Assembly (NCBI RefSeq): GCF_001310275.1
Contig: NZ_LGYZ01000065.1
Span: 62,001 to 126,000 of the forward strand
Direction of reading: 5' to 3'
Source: Nocardia arizonensis
GTDB taxonomy: Bacteria; Actinomycetota; Actinomycetes; Mycobacteriales; Mycobacteriaceae
DNA length: 64,000 bases
Shown: one piece after another, positions 1 through 11,109 of the stretch
How the letters are laid out: every line of letters starts with the position of its first letter
Position numbering within the stretch: position 1 is the stretch's first letter
Position numbers and translations under genes: made by a program
The notes under the pieces: generated by a model
What the model was told of the DNA's origin: nothing
Database searches by the model: none
The model's input: only the letters and a program-made list of their open reading frames with translations

Positions 1-92
1 GTGAGCGCAACGACGCGTTGGTCGTCCGTGATCAGGTGCGGACGCAGCCAGCGCTGCACATCCAACGAAAGGCCCGGTTCGAGATCGGCCAT
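1..92 (-). CDS. 5' end of an unidentified gene, partner of the EAD-protease
   Basis: Only the first 30 codons lie in the window, beginning MADLEPGLSLDVQRWLRPHL. The ATG sits 4 bases after the stop of the EAD-trypsin gene on the same strand, so the two are almost certainly co-transcribed. In actinomycetes, genes next to EAD-proteases often encode NTPase or sensor partners, but nothing in 30 residues identifies this one. No function is assigned. Confidence 0.5.
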   Translation of the reverse strand, partial: MADLEPGLSLDVQRWLRPHLITDDQRVVAL

Positions 93-96
93 CGCG

Positions 97-1161
97 TCAC
101 CCGGTGATTGTCGCGGCGAGCCGCGGTGCATGGGCGGCCAGATCCGCGAGGATGGCGACCGCGCTGATCCCCTCGTTGCGCAGATATCGCTCGGTGCTCC
201 CGGGCTCGGCCAGCATGCCACCCGCGTGATGGACACCGATGACCTCGAACGCGTTGTCGAACACCGGCGACCCGGAGGAGCCCGGTTCGGTGGAAGTGGT
301 GTACTGGATGAGCCTTTCATCGGCATAGGCGACGAAGTTGTTCTGCATCGAGATCTTCTTGTAGTGCCCGCCGGGGTGCTGGATGATATTCACCCGCTGG
401 CCGCGAACAGCTCGCTGAGGCCGCAACTTCAGCGGTCGAATGTCGTCCGCGCCGTGCAATTCGACGACCGTAATATCCAGCTGCCGATTCGTGTAGAATT
501 GCCCGTCCGGCTCGGCTGCGTATATGGTGCCCGGCATTTCCCGGTGATGTCTGTCGATCTGGTAGTTGAAGGCATATTCACTGCGCACCGCGGTGGTGGC
601 GTCGGGAATCACGTGGTTGTTGGTCATCACGAGCGTGCGGGCGACCAGGAAACCGGTGCCCAGCGCGGTCGGGGTGCGGATTCTCACGACGGCTCGGGCC
701 GCGTCCAAGGCCATTTCCAACATGTAGACGTCGCGGAGGGTGTTCTCACCGATGATCCTCTCGCGAACCGCGGCGGGCGATTCCCGGCCGGACCATCCGG
801 TTATGGTGCGCGAATCCGCGGTCGGTGTGGTCGTGAACGGATACCGTGCCAGCACATCGCGAAGGTCGTCGGCCTGCTCACCCGCGCCCAGGTACGCGAG
901 CATCTTATTGATGAGCACGCCCAACGTCTCTTGTCCAGGTTCGTCCTGCCCGAACGACTGCAAGCGCTGCACCACCCGGACCGCGACCGCCCGCGGCGGA
1001 CCGTCGAGATCAAGCGTGGTGACCACGTCGTCGGATCGTGAAGTCCCGGCGAAAACATCCGTCACCAGATCCACACGGGACTGAACGGTCCGGAAATCCG
1101 GCATTGCACTGAGGATCTCGACAACACGTGAAAAATCCCGTGGCACAAGGTTGATAGTCAT
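97..1161 (-). CDS. Effector-associated-domain trypsin-like serine protease
   Basis: 354 aa, ATG start with GGAGGGGG 6 bases upstream. Residues 1-110 form a helical domain resembling effector-associated domain 1 (EAD1), a death-fold-like adaptor known from bacterial conflict systems. Residues 150-340 are a trypsin-fold protease with all three catalytic residues visible: H183 (TNNHV), D229 (LDITVVEL) and S296 (GSSGSP). No signal peptide or membrane segment is seen, so it is probably cytoplasmic. Family knowledge suggests EADs recruit effector proteases to sensor NTPases carrying matching EADs; the downstream coupled gene, cut by the window edge, may be that partner. The protease call is firm; the immune or apoptosis-like role is inferred from architecture. 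Confidence 0.85.
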   Translation of the reverse strand: MTINLVPRDFSRVVEILSAMPDFRTVQSRVDLVTDVFAGTSRSDDVVTTLDLDGPPRAVAVRVVQRLQSFGQDEPGQETLGVLINKMLAYLGAGEQADDLRDVLARYPFTTTPTADSRTITGWSGRESPAAVRERIIGENTLRDVYMLEMALDAARAVVRIRTPTALGTGFLVARTLVMTNNHVIPDATTAVRSEYAFNYQIDRHHREMPGTIYAAEPDGQFYTNRQLDITVVELHGADDIRPLKLRPQRAVRGQRVNIIQHPGGHYKKISMQNNFVAYADERLIQYTTSTEPGSSGSPVFDNAFEVIGVHHAGGMLAEPGSTERYLRNEGISAVAILADLAAHAPRLAATITG

Positions 1162-1452
1162 TGGTCCCCCTCCGTAGCGCTGACCCTACCTGTGGATCGC
1201 GTCGAAGGGGCCCGTGTTACGCGTTTGGATGCCGGTGACGTTGCGGGACTGGAGTGAGGAGACAGGATAATCGGCCGCCGATCCGGTGGCGGCGGTCGCG
1301 TCCGAGTGTTATCGGCGGTTCGACCGTGGTTCGCGTCGCACGTGGGCGCACCGAGGACTCTCGGCGCGGTGCCGCGGTTGCAGTGGTTTCGGGGCCGGTC
1401 GCTTCCGCGCCAACAATGTCTCCGTCCCCGAAGATCCCGCCGGAGGTCGACC

Positions 1453-1794
1453 GTGAGTGCCGATGTGCCCCAATGCCGTTGCATGACACCACCATTCAAT
1501 GCCGGCGACTACGAATCCCACTACGTCGGTGTCGACGACTCGAGCTGGCGATATGCCGACGTGACGATCGAGACCTGCGCCCACTGCGGTACCAAATGGC
1601 TCCATTACTTCTACGAGCACGAGTCGTACCGGGAATCCGGACAGTGGTACCGCGCGGTCATCGCAGCCGAGATGGTCGAGTCATTGACTCCGTACACCGC
1701 AGCCGAATTCCTCGAGTCCCAATCCTGGTACTTCTACGGCGGTAGCTACTGGCGCACAACAGGGCGTAAGGGCATGGGGGCAATCCAGGACTGA
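1453..1794 (+). CDS. Hypothetical protein with a CxxC pair
   Basis: 113 aa from a GTG preceded by CGGAGG with 7-base spacing; the open frame extends further upstream but reads as Arg-rich shadow sequence. The N-terminus has a CRC motif, the middle a TCAHCG knuckle that could bind metal, and the rest is rich in Tyr and Trp (YESHY, WLHYFYEHESYRESGQWYRA). No known family is recognised. It is transcribed divergently from the EAD-protease. Confidence 0.6.
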   Translation: MSADVPQCRCMTPPFNAGDYESHYVGVDDSSWRYADVTIETCAHCGTKWLHYFYEHESYRESGQWYRAVIAAEMVESLTPYTAAEFLESQSWYFYGGSYWRTTGRKGMGAIQD

Positions 1795-1954
1795 GCTTTG
1801 CCCGCATTGCTCTCGCCGAACGGTGGATTTCATTCTCATCCGTTCGACACATCGCACGACAACTCACCTTGCAGCGAAGGGCCGATCCGGTCGAGGGCGC
1901 GCGGGAAGTCCAACCATCGCCGGACCCCGGGGCGAGGTCGGATCGGGTCGCTCG

Positions 1955-2836
1955 TCAACGATTGAGGTGGGCGAGCTTGTCCGGGTTGCCTACCGCGTGG
2001 ATCGCGTGGACGAGCCTGCCGTCGGTTTCGAGACCGATGACCGCCATCACCCGGCCCGCGAGCGAGACGACGACACCGGGCCCGCCGTTGACGCGGGCGA
2101 CCCGGAAGTCCGCGGCGGCACCGAACAAGGCGGCCGCCAGTACCACGGACACCAACTCCGATCCGACCTGCGGAACCTGCGGAGCGTAGGGGATCCGGCC
2201 CCCGGAATCGAATTCGCCGACCACATTCGGGGCGAGGACGGAGGCCAGCGCGTCGAGATCACCGTCCGCGCAGGCATCCGCGAACCGCTGCGCGACCCTC
2301 GTGGCCTCGGCGGCGGGCACGTCGAAGCGTGGTTCGGCGTCGTCGCGGATCGCCGCGCGGGCACGGCTGGCCAATTTGCGCGCGGCGGTCGGTGTCCGGC
2401 CCACGATCTCGCCGATCTCCTCGAAGGTCAGACCGAATACGTCGTGGAGCACGAACGCGACCCGCTCGGCGGGCGCGAGGGTCCGTAGTAGCGCCAGCAG
2501 CGCCAGTCGCACACTCTCGTCGAGAGTCACCCGATCACCCGGATCCGGTTCGTCGCCCACGGGCTCGACCAACGGTTCGGGCAGCCAGGGACCGATGTAT
2601 TTCCTTCGCGTCGAACCGGCCCGCAATACATCCAGGCAGACCCGTCCCGCGACCTTGACGAGCCAACCCTCCACATCGTCGATGCCGTCGACGCCGGTGC
2701 GGGTGAGCCGTGCGAAGGTTTCCTGAACGGCGTCCTCGGCATCGGTCAGCGTCCCGAGCATCCGGTAGCAGACATCGAGCACGCGTTTGCGGTGCCGACG
2801 CCAGGCGATGTCCACGGTCGGTTCGGTCATATCCAA
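1955..2836 (-). CDS. sigJ: ECF41-type RNA polymerase sigma factor with SnoaL-like tail
   Basis: 293 aa. Sigma-70 region 2 (about residues 12-75, AEDAVQETFARL) and region 4 (about 110-170, LTFEEIGEIVGRTPTAARKLASRAR) are followed by a SnoaL/NTF2-like C-terminal domain. The ECF41 signatures are present: WLPEPL in the linker, DSGGR in place of the usual DGGGK, and NPDKLAHL near the C-terminus. In ECF41 factors the fused tail, rather than a membrane anti-sigma factor, controls activity. The usual target is one adjacent gene; here a divergent alpha/beta hydrolase has a matching promoter. An alternative ATG lies 6 bases downstream (2830). The sigJ symbol follows the mycobacterial homologue and is tentative. 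Confidence 0.88.
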   Translation of the reverse strand: MDMTEPTVDIAWRRHRKRVLDVCYRMLGTLTDAEDAVQETFARLTRTGVDGIDDVEGWLVKVAGRVCLDVLRAGSTRRKYIGPWLPEPLVEPVGDEPDPGDRVTLDESVRLALLALLRTLAPAERVAFVLHDVFGLTFEEIGEIVGRTPTAARKLASRARAAIRDDAEPRFDVPAAEATRVAQRFADACADGDLDALASVLAPNVVGEFDSGGRIPYAPQVPQVGSELVSVVLAAALFGAAADFRVARVNGGPGVVVSLAGRVMAVIGLETDGRLVHAIHAVGNPDKLAHLNR

Positions 2837-2865
2837 CAGGACGTACGAGGTGACCCCGATGTGAC

Positions 2866-2892
2866 CGTCACACTCTGGCAGGGTAGTCCGTC
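2866..2892 (+). promoter_or_regulatory. Putative ECF41 promoter of the hydrolase gene
   Basis: CGTCACA (2866-2872) and CGTC (2889-2892) are separated by 16 bases. The published ECF41 consensus is TGTCACA, about 16 bases, then CGTC. It faces the alpha/beta hydrolase, and transcription would start only a few bases before that gene's start codon. The match is by eye, with one mismatch in the -35 element. Confidence 0.6.
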
Positions 2893-2902
2893 CTCAGTGG
2901 GT

Positions 2903-3805
2903 ATGGAACTCGACATCGAACAGCATCGCCACAGCATCCGCCCCGAATGGCTGCCCGAAAGCGTCTGGCCCTACCCTTTGCGCGCCGTCGACGTCGACGG
3001 TCGCCGTATGGTCTACACCGACACCGGCGGCGACGGTCCCGTCCTGCTCATGGTGCATGTCGGTCTGTGGTCCCTGCTCTGGAAGGGCATGATCGCCGAA
3101 CTCGCCGACCGATACCGTTGCCTCACCCTCGACGTTCCCGGATCGGGCCTGTCCGACCCAGCGCCGCCGTCGCTGTCGGGCGCGGCGGCGGCGATCGTAC
3201 GGCTCGTCGACGATCTCGACCTGCGTGAGGTCACTCTCGTCGTGCACGACACCGGCGGCTGGGCCACCCTCGCCGCGGTCGATTCGTCGGCCGCGTGGGC
3301 CGCGCGGGTCACCGGACTCGTCGCCGTCAACACCTTCGGCTGGACACCCCGTGGCATTTTGCGCCTCGCCCTGCGGTTCTTCGGCTCGACCGCGATGCGC
3401 GAGACGATGGCGCGCACCGGAATACTGGCCTGGGCCAGTGCCACCCGGTTCGGTGCAGGCCGACACTGGGACCGCGCCACGAAGCGAGCATGGCGACGCG
3501 GCCTGCGTGACCACGACAGGCGTCGATTTCCGCACCGAATGTTCGCCGACGTGACCGGTGACCGCGAGCTGTCGACCGCCGCGGAGCGCGGTATGGCGCT
3601 GCTCACCGATCGGCCGACACTGACGATACTCGGTCAGTTCGGCGACTACTTCCGCTTCCGACGTGGCTGGGGCACGCTCCGTCCCGACCTGACCGACACG
3701 ACCGTCCCCCGTGGCCTGCACTTCCCGCAATGCGACGATCCCGCGCTCGTCGCCACGGCGGTGCACACCTGGCATACCCGATCCCGCGGTAGCCGATCGA
3801 CCTGA
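2903..3805 (+). CDS. Alpha/beta-fold hydrolase with an Asp nucleophile
   Basis: 300 aa from ATG 2903; a GTG two codons upstream (2897) is an alternative. The beta-sheet core and HG-type loop (VHVGLW) are clear. The nucleophile elbow reads VVHDTGGW with Asp116 where Ser is usual, as in haloalkane dehalogenases and epoxide hydrolases, so the substrate may be an epoxide, halide or related electrophile. A late His in the GLHFPQCDD segment could complete the active site. It is divergent from the ECF41 sigma gene and carries the sigma factor's likely promoter, so it is probably the dedicated target. Confidence 0.8.
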   Translation: MELDIEQHRHSIRPEWLPESVWPYPLRAVDVDGRRMVYTDTGGDGPVLLMVHVGLWSLLWKGMIAELADRYRCLTLDVPGSGLSDPAPPSLSGAAAAIVRLVDDLDLREVTLVVHDTGGWATLAAVDSSAAWAARVTGLVAVNTFGWTPRGILRLALRFFGSTAMRETMARTGILAWASATRFGAGRHWDRATKRAWRRGLRDHDRRRFPHRMFADVTGDRELSTAAERGMALLTDRPTLTILGQFGDYFRFRRGWGTLRPDLTDTTVPRGLHFPQCDDPALVATAVHTWHTRSRGSRST

Positions 3806-3993
3806 GGACGAGCACCTCCGGCAGAAACCGAACTCGCCGGTGGCTCCTCCGAATCGACCGCTCGGTCCCGGACATCCGGTAATGCCGCGAACCGAGCTAT
3901 CCGGACGGCATGTCACCCGGGCGAACGTCGCTTTTCATACACGACATCGGTGTCGGGCGTGCATTCGTTCGACTTTCCGGGAACGATGTCGAT

Positions 3994-4644
3994 GTGACCG
4001 AGTTTCTCGACGACGCCGACCTGGAACAGACCGCGGTCGTGGCGAACTCCGAGATGAACCGCGAGCGCCGCATCGACGCGTATCGCCGAGAACTCGGACT
4101 CGATCCGGTCGCATGGCTGACAGCACGGCAGGCGCCACAGCGGTGGCTGGATGTGGGATGCGGTAGTGGTCGCGCGTTGTTCGATGCCGCGGCGTCTGTG
4201 TCCGTACACGTCGAGATCATCGGCTTGGACCTCGTCGGCTACTTCGCCGGTCCCGCCCGTCCCGGAGTCGATCTGATCACCGGATCGGTGCTGACATGGC
4301 AGCCGGAGGCGCCGGTGGACCTCGTCACAGCCGTCCATGTGTTGCACTACGTCGGCGACAAGATCGCCGCGCTGACCCGGATGGCATCCTGGCTCACCAC
4401 CGACGGACAACTCGTCGCCAATTTCGACGCCTCCTCGATCCGGTGGGCCGACGGCTCACTGATCGGTAGGTCATTCACCACCTCGCTTCGTCGCAACGGA
4501 TTCCGCTACGACGCACGCAACCACCGACTCACTCGCACCGGACACGGCCTGCCCTGTTGGGAGCTGCGCTATCTCGGCGCCGACGCCCACGCTGGACCGA
4601 ACTACACCGGGCAGGACTGCGTCAACTCGCACTACCAGCGCTAG
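3994..4644 (+). CDS. Class I SAM-dependent methyltransferase
   Basis: 216 aa from the GTG at 3994; an in-frame ATG at 3910 would add 28 residues of weaker character. The SAM-binding glycine loop is WLDVGCGSGRALFDAA, followed by an acidic residue at the end of strand 2 (IIGLDLVGY) and the motif VDLVTAVHVLHYVGDK typical of motif post-I/II. The acceptor substrate cannot be predicted. The gene stands alone between the hydrolase and a convergent DUF3145 gene. Confidence 0.75.
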   Translation: MTEFLDDADLEQTAVVANSEMNRERRIDAYRRELGLDPVAWLTARQAPQRWLDVGCGSGRALFDAAASVSVHVEIIGLDLVGYFAGPARPGVDLITGSVLTWQPEAPVDLVTAVHVLHYVGDKIAALTRMASWLTTDGQLVANFDASSIRWADGSLIGRSFTTSLRRNGFRYDARNHRLTRTGHGLPCWELRYLGADAHAGPNYTGQDCVNSHYQR

Positions 4645-4825
4645 TCGTCACGGCTGTGCTCGCCACGAAATGCCAACCGCCCCAGGGCCGAGGAACGTAC
4701 AGGAATGCCGATTGTCGGCTGATCGACCACGAGGCCGATGGCAGGCAGGGACTGGACTCGAGCGGCTGAGGGATGTCCGGGTTCCGCGCGGTGAGCGCCT
4801 CGGCGATCGGGCAGGGCGGCGGAAT

Positions 4826-5362
4826 TCAGCCGACGTCGCGGCGGAGCCAGGTGACCTCCGCGCCGATGGAGTCCACTCCGCAGCGATACAGTTCGAGTTC
4901 CTCGTCCCAGGCCGTCCCGAGGGCGCGATCGATTTCGGAGGCCAGGTCGTAGGTGGTGTACTTGCCCAGTTCTCGGGAAGCTTGGAGCATGGCGCGCAGG
5001 CGCATTTCGCCGAGGGTGACGTCGCCGCTTGCGGAGGTGGAGCCGTGCCAGAGGCCGAGGGCGGGGACGAAGCTGTAGCGTTCGCCGTCGACGCCGTCGC
5101 TCGGGTCCTCGGTGACCTCGAAACGCAATACCGGCCACGACCGCAAGGATTGGGCAATTCGGGCGGCGGTGCCGACGGGGCCGACCCAGTCGCTGGTTGC
5201 GCGCAGTTGTCCGTCGGCGGGTTGCGTGGTCCACCGCAGTTTGGCGGGGGAACCGAGGGCCGAGGTGAGTGCCCACTCGATATGCGGGCACAGCGCGGCA
5301 GGCGACGAGTGGATCCACACCACACCCGCCGTCGCGTCCGCGAACTGACTTGATGCGCGCAC
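4826..5362 (-). CDS. DUF3145 family protein
   Basis: 178 aa. The start is set at GTG 5362 because GGAGGT lies 7 bases upstream and the family-like sequence begins here (VRASSQFADATAGVVWIHSS); the longer open frame upstream is Arg/Ser-rich shadow. DUF3145 is a conserved actinobacterial family of about 165 residues with no known function. The conserved blocks WALTSALG, RWTTQPA, RFEVTEDPS and YRCGVDSIGAEV are visible. It is probably cytoplasmic, with no membrane segments. Confidence 0.85.
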   Translation of the reverse strand: MRASSQFADATAGVVWIHSSPAALCPHIEWALTSALGSPAKLRWTTQPADGQLRATSDWVGPVGTAARIAQSLRSWPVLRFEVTEDPSDGVDGERYSFVPALGLWHGSTSASGDVTLGEMRLRAMLQASRELGKYTTYDLASEIDRALGTAWDEELELYRCGVDSIGAEVTWLRRDVG

Positions 5363-5459
5363 CACTAACACCTCCAGCTTCGACGAGGAACGTCTTCCCC
5401 AACGACCCGTCCACTGCTGGCGTTGCCTGAGTGTACTGGAGTGCCCGGTGTTACGGGTG

Positions 5460-6290
5460 TTACTTCGTGAGTGTGTCGCCTCCGCGTGTCGTTTCAGCGA
5501 TGACCGAATCACTGAGAGCCGGCCAGGCGGCGCGCGCCCAGTCACCGAAATTCTCGTCCGCCAACGCGAGACACGCCACCCGGTTAACGGGATCGACCCA
5601 CAGGAAAGTTCCCGACTGTCCGAAATGCCCATAGGTGCGAGGGGAATTCGCCGCGCCGGTCCAGTGCGGACGTTTGCCGTCGCGGATCTCGAATCCGAGT
5701 CCCCAATCGTTGGGGCGCTGGGATCCGAAGCCGGGCAGTATGCCGTTGAGACCGGGGAACTGGACCGTGATCGCCGCGGCGTGGGTCTGTTCGGAGATCA
5801 GTTGGGGTCGGCGCAGTTCGGCGACGAAACGCGCGAGGTCGGCGGCGGTGGATCGGGCGGCGTGACCGGCGGGGCCCGCCAGTGTCGAGGTGGTCATGCC
5901 CAGTGGCTCGAAGACCGCCTCGCGCAGGTATTCGTCGAAGGCGATGCCGGTGTACTCGGTGACGACGGCGGCCAGTATCTCGAATCCGGTACTGGAATAG
6001 ATCCGTTTCGTTCCGGGCTCGGCCACGACGTCGGTGGTGTCGAAGGCAAGGCCGGAAGTGTGCGCGAGCAGGTGGCGCACGGTCGAACCGGGCGGACCCG
6101 CCGGCTGGTCGAGTTCGATCGCGCCCTCCTCGACGGCGATCAGCACCGCGTAGGCAACCAGCGGCTTGGTCACCGACGCGAGCGGGAACACACGCTCGCC
6201 GTCGCCTTCGATACGCGTGCCGTCGTCGGTGACGATCGCGGCCGCCGCGTGGCGGACCGGCCATTGCGTGATCTGTTCGAGTGCACCCAC
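5460..6290 (-). CDS. Serine hydrolase, class C beta-lactamase/esterase family
   Basis: 276 aa. The penicillin-recognising fold motifs are present: S39-x-x-K42 (SVTK), Tyr98 in IYSS (the YxN position, with Ser replacing Asn), and a late HFGQSG standing in for the KTG/HxG motif. HTSG after strand 3 is also typical. No signal peptide is evident, which favours a cytoplasmic esterase or peptidase role over a periplasmic beta-lactamase. The substrate is unknown. Confidence 0.85.
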   Translation of the reverse strand: MGALEQITQWPVRHAAAAIVTDDGTRIEGDGERVFPLASVTKPLVAYAVLIAVEEGAIELDQPAGPPGSTVRHLLAHTSGLAFDTTDVVAEPGTKRIYSSTGFEILAAVVTEYTGIAFDEYLREAVFEPLGMTTSTLAGPAGHAARSTAADLARFVAELRRPQLISEQTHAAAITVQFPGLNGILPGFGSQRPNDWGLGFEIRDGKRPHWTGAANSPRTYGHFGQSGTFLWVDPVNRVACLALADENFGDWARAAWPALSDSVIAETTRGGDTLTK

Positions 6291-6500
6291 ACCGCGAGCG
6301 TAAGGGACGGCGCACCGGGGGCGTATGCCGTTACCGGCAGTACCGTATTCGAACCATTACCGCACCAACGATCCACGGCGATGCGGCCGAGGCTTCGGCC
6401 ACATCGGGCGGGTGCGGGCATCTTGGGCTTCCCATCGGGCGAGGCCGGGCGCCGACCTCGTGATCGAGGTCGGAGCCCGACTCGCCCGGCGCCGAAACCG

Positions 6501-7631
6501 TTACCAGTCGGCCTCGGTGTAGCGGATGATGCCGCGGATGTTCTTGCCGTCCAGCATGTCCTGGTAGCCCTGGTTGATCTGTTCGAGCGAGTAGCTGCGG
6601 GTGACCATGTCGTCGAGGTTGAGCTGACCCGATTTGTACAGCGAGAGCAGGCGCGGTGCGTCCTGGCGGGCATTGCCACCGCCGAAGATGCAGCCCTTCA
6701 CCGTCTTCTGGAGCATGGACAGCAGGAAGCTGTTGAGCTTGACGTCGTTCTCGTCCATGCGACCCATCGCGGTCACCACCAGTGTGCCCGCCTTACCGGT
6801 GAGGATCAGGCCCTCCTCGATGTATTCGCCGTGCATCTCGCCCATGGTGAGGATGACCTTCTCCGCCATCCGGCCCTCGGTGGCCTCCATGAGCGGCATG
6901 ATGGCCTCGGCCATGGACGCGTAGGTGTGGGTGGCGCCGAACTTCTGGGCCTGTTCACGCTTCCAGGGGTTGGGGTCGATGGCGACCACCTTGGAGGCGC
7001 CGGAGAGCACCGCGCCCTGCAAGGCGCTCATGCCGACGCCGCCGATGCCCGCGATGACGGCGGTCTCGCCGGGCGCGACCTGCGCGACGTGGGTGGCCGA
7101 GCCGAATCCGGTGGGCACACCGCAACCGACGAGGCAGGCGACCTCGAACGGAATGCTCGGGTCGATCTTGACCACAGAGGTGTGGTGCACGGTCATGTAC
7201 GGCGCGAAGGTGCCGAGCAGGCACATGGGAATGACGTTTTGCCCCTTGGCCTGGATGCGGTAGGTGCCGTCGCTGATGGCCTGGCCGAGCAGCAGACCCG
7301 CGCCGAGATCGCACAGCGCCATATTTCCCGACACGCAAGCCGGACAGCGACCGCAGGCGGGAATGAAGGACAGGATGACGTGATCGCCGACCTGGAGATC
7401 GGCAGGGCAGTTGGGGCCGAGTTTGGTGATCACGCCCGCGCCTTCGTGACCGCCCATGACGGGGTAGGACGGCATCGGCGTCGCGCCGGTGACGATGTGA
7501 TGGTCGGAGTGGCACATACCCGCGGTCTCCATGCGGATCTGCACCTCGCCCGCGACGGGGTCGCCGATCTCGATCTCCTCCACCGACCACGGCTCCTCGA
7601 TCCCCCACAGGATCGCGCCCTTCGTCTTCAT
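6501..7631 (-). CDS. NDMA-dependent alcohol dehydrogenase
   Basis: 376 aa, the normal length. This zinc-type MDR dehydrogenase has catalytic zinc ligand Cys40 in GMCHSDHH, the GHEGAG motif, a four-cysteine structural zinc lobe (CGRCPACVSGNMALC) and the Rossmann loop GIGGVGMSA. It closely resembles actinobacterial NDMA-dependent enzymes, which hold NAD(H) tightly and oxidise alcohols with an external acceptor, mycofactocin in vivo. A KstR-like palindrome lies 70 bases upstream, linking it tentatively to lipid or sterol catabolism. Confidence 0.92.
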   Translation of the reverse strand: MKTKGAILWGIEEPWSVEEIEIGDPVAGEVQIRMETAGMCHSDHHIVTGATPMPSYPVMGGHEGAGVITKLGPNCPADLQVGDHVILSFIPACGRCPACVSGNMALCDLGAGLLLGQAISDGTYRIQAKGQNVIPMCLLGTFAPYMTVHHTSVVKIDPSIPFEVACLVGCGVPTGFGSATHVAQVAPGETAVIAGIGGVGMSALQGAVLSGASKVVAIDPNPWKREQAQKFGATHTYASMAEAIMPLMEATEGRMAEKVILTMGEMHGEYIEEGLILTGKAGTLVVTAMGRMDENDVKLNSFLLSMLQKTVKGCIFGGGNARQDAPRLLSLYKSGQLNLDDMVTRSYSLEQINQGYQDMLDGKNIRGIIRYTEADW

Positions 7632-7700
7632 TCGTGTCGACCTCTCGCATGCAGGTGCTTCTATGTGACTGCACCCACAGTACGAGATCGGCGAGAAAAA

Positions 7701-7714
7701 TGAAACGTGTTCTA
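7701..7714. promoter_or_regulatory. KstR-like operator upstream of the alcohol dehydrogenase
   Basis: TGAAACGTGTTCTA matches all fixed positions of the published KstR motif TNNAACNNGTTNNA. It lies 70 bases upstream of the NDMA-dependent dehydrogenase start. KstR is a TetR-family repressor of sterol catabolism; no kstR gene is in this window. Confidence 0.5.
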
Positions 7715-7873
7715 ATGTCGTGTCGGAAATTCAGCGATGCGGCGATCGCGGGGGCCGGAACACGTTGCAGAACTGTGTCCCGAATTCAGCCGCGCCCGGC
7801 CACCTCGCCCCCGTCCTGATCCCGGTCGCCGCGGACGGCACACCGACGGCGACCATGACGGCGGCACGAACGA

Positions 7874-8929
7874 TCACTGCGCCAGCGTCAGCGCGTGACG
7901 GAACAGCTCGAGGGTGATCGCGTGCAGGAATTCGCCGACGTCCTTCGGCGCCTTACCCGCGAAGGTGCGCGCGTAGGTGCCCTCCAGCACGATGCCCAGT
8001 TTGAAGCAGGCCAACACGGTATACCAAGGGACGGCGCTCAGGTCACGGTCGGAGAAGCGGCCGTAGTGCTCGACCATCTCCGCGGGTGTGGGCAGCCCGC
8101 CCACCTGGCCGAGTTTGCCGATCAGCGACGACAGCGAGGTGCCCGGCTCGGGCCGGGTCGCGATCTGCCAGCCCAGGTCGAGCAGCGGATCGCCGATGGT
8201 GGACATCTCCCAGTCGACCATCGCGGCGACCTCGGGGCTGTCGTAGGAGAACATCATGTTGGCCAAATGGCAATCGCCGTGCAGGATGCCGGGGGTCCAC
8301 CGCTGTGGGCGATTGCGGTCGAGCCAGTCGCCGACCTGCGCGACGCCCGGAATCTGCGGACCGGGGTAGCCCTCATTGGCCGAATAGGACTCGAGTTCGC
8401 CGAGCCAGCGCGGCACCTGACGCTCCAGGAACCCCTCCGGCTTGCCGTAGTCCGACAGCCCCAGCGCCTTGTAGTCCAGCGCGCCGAGTCGCGCGATGGC
8501 CTCGACCGCCGACAGGCCCATCTGCCGCCGGACCTCGGGATCGCCCGCGTGCAGCGGCGGCAGTTCGGTCTGCGGGTTGAAACCGGTGATCGGCTCCATC
8601 AGATAGAAGACAGCGCCGAGCACCGACTCGTCCGGGCACGCCGCGATGACCCGGGGGGCGCGGATCTCGGCCCCGTCCAGCGCGCCGAGCAGTCGCGCCT
8701 CGCGGCGGATGACATCGTTGCTCTTGGCGCGCAGGTGTTTCGGTCCGCGCCGCAGCACGTAGTCGCGGCCGCCGCGCACGAAGCGCAGCATGATGTTCTG
8801 GGTGCCGCCGCCCAGCGGGGTCACCTTCTCGAATTCGCCGGCCGGTAAGCCCTGCTCATCCATCCACTTTGCGACGATCGCGAAGTCGACGACCTCGCGA
8901 TCCACTTCCACCGGCTGCGCAACAGACAT
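7874..8929 (-). CDS. Phosphotransferase family protein (APH/ACAD10-like kinase fold)
   Basis: 351 aa from ATG 8929; the frame is open for 21 more codons but these look non-coding. Kinase-fold motifs are the glycine loop GGGTQNIMLRF, HGDCHLANMMFS (catalytic loop) and DWEMSTIGDPLLDLGW (metal-binding Asp). Actinobacterial members lie near acyl-CoA dehydrogenases and resemble the N-terminal kinase domain of ACAD10/11, which phosphorylates hydroxyacyl-CoAs in 4-hydroxy acid breakdown. That substrate is an inference; aminoglycoside resistance is less likely. Confidence 0.85.
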   Translation of the reverse strand: MSVAQPVEVDREVVDFAIVAKWMDEQGLPAGEFEKVTPLGGGTQNIMLRFVRGGRDYVLRRGPKHLRAKSNDVIRREARLLGALDGAEIRAPRVIAACPDESVLGAVFYLMEPITGFNPQTELPPLHAGDPEVRRQMGLSAVEAIARLGALDYKALGLSDYGKPEGFLERQVPRWLGELESYSANEGYPGPQIPGVAQVGDWLDRNRPQRWTPGILHGDCHLANMMFSYDSPEVAAMVDWEMSTIGDPLLDLGWQIATRPEPGTSLSSLIGKLGQVGGLPTPAEMVEHYGRFSDRDLSAVPWYTVLACFKLGIVLEGTYARTFAGKAPKDVGEFLHAITLELFRHALTLAQ

Positions 8930-9018
8930 GTGACATATTGTGCACGACCGGGGCACCAAGACTGAAGGCAGCCGACAACAGTTATCGCTCACCGGCCAGG
9001 CGTAGGGTTCTGCTCACC

Positions 9019-11105
<2,087 letters not shown>

Positions 11106-11109
<4 letters not shown>

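Noticed and set aside
1..1041. Plus-strand open frame over the first kilobase
   Set aside because: It is antisense to the EAD-trypsin gene, whose catalytic triad and ribosome-binding site show the real frame.
5448..7703. Plus-strand open frame of about 750 codons
   Set aside because: It is the shadow of the serine hydrolase and NDMA-dependent dehydrogenase genes, with Arg/Gly-rich low-complexity sequence and no motif.
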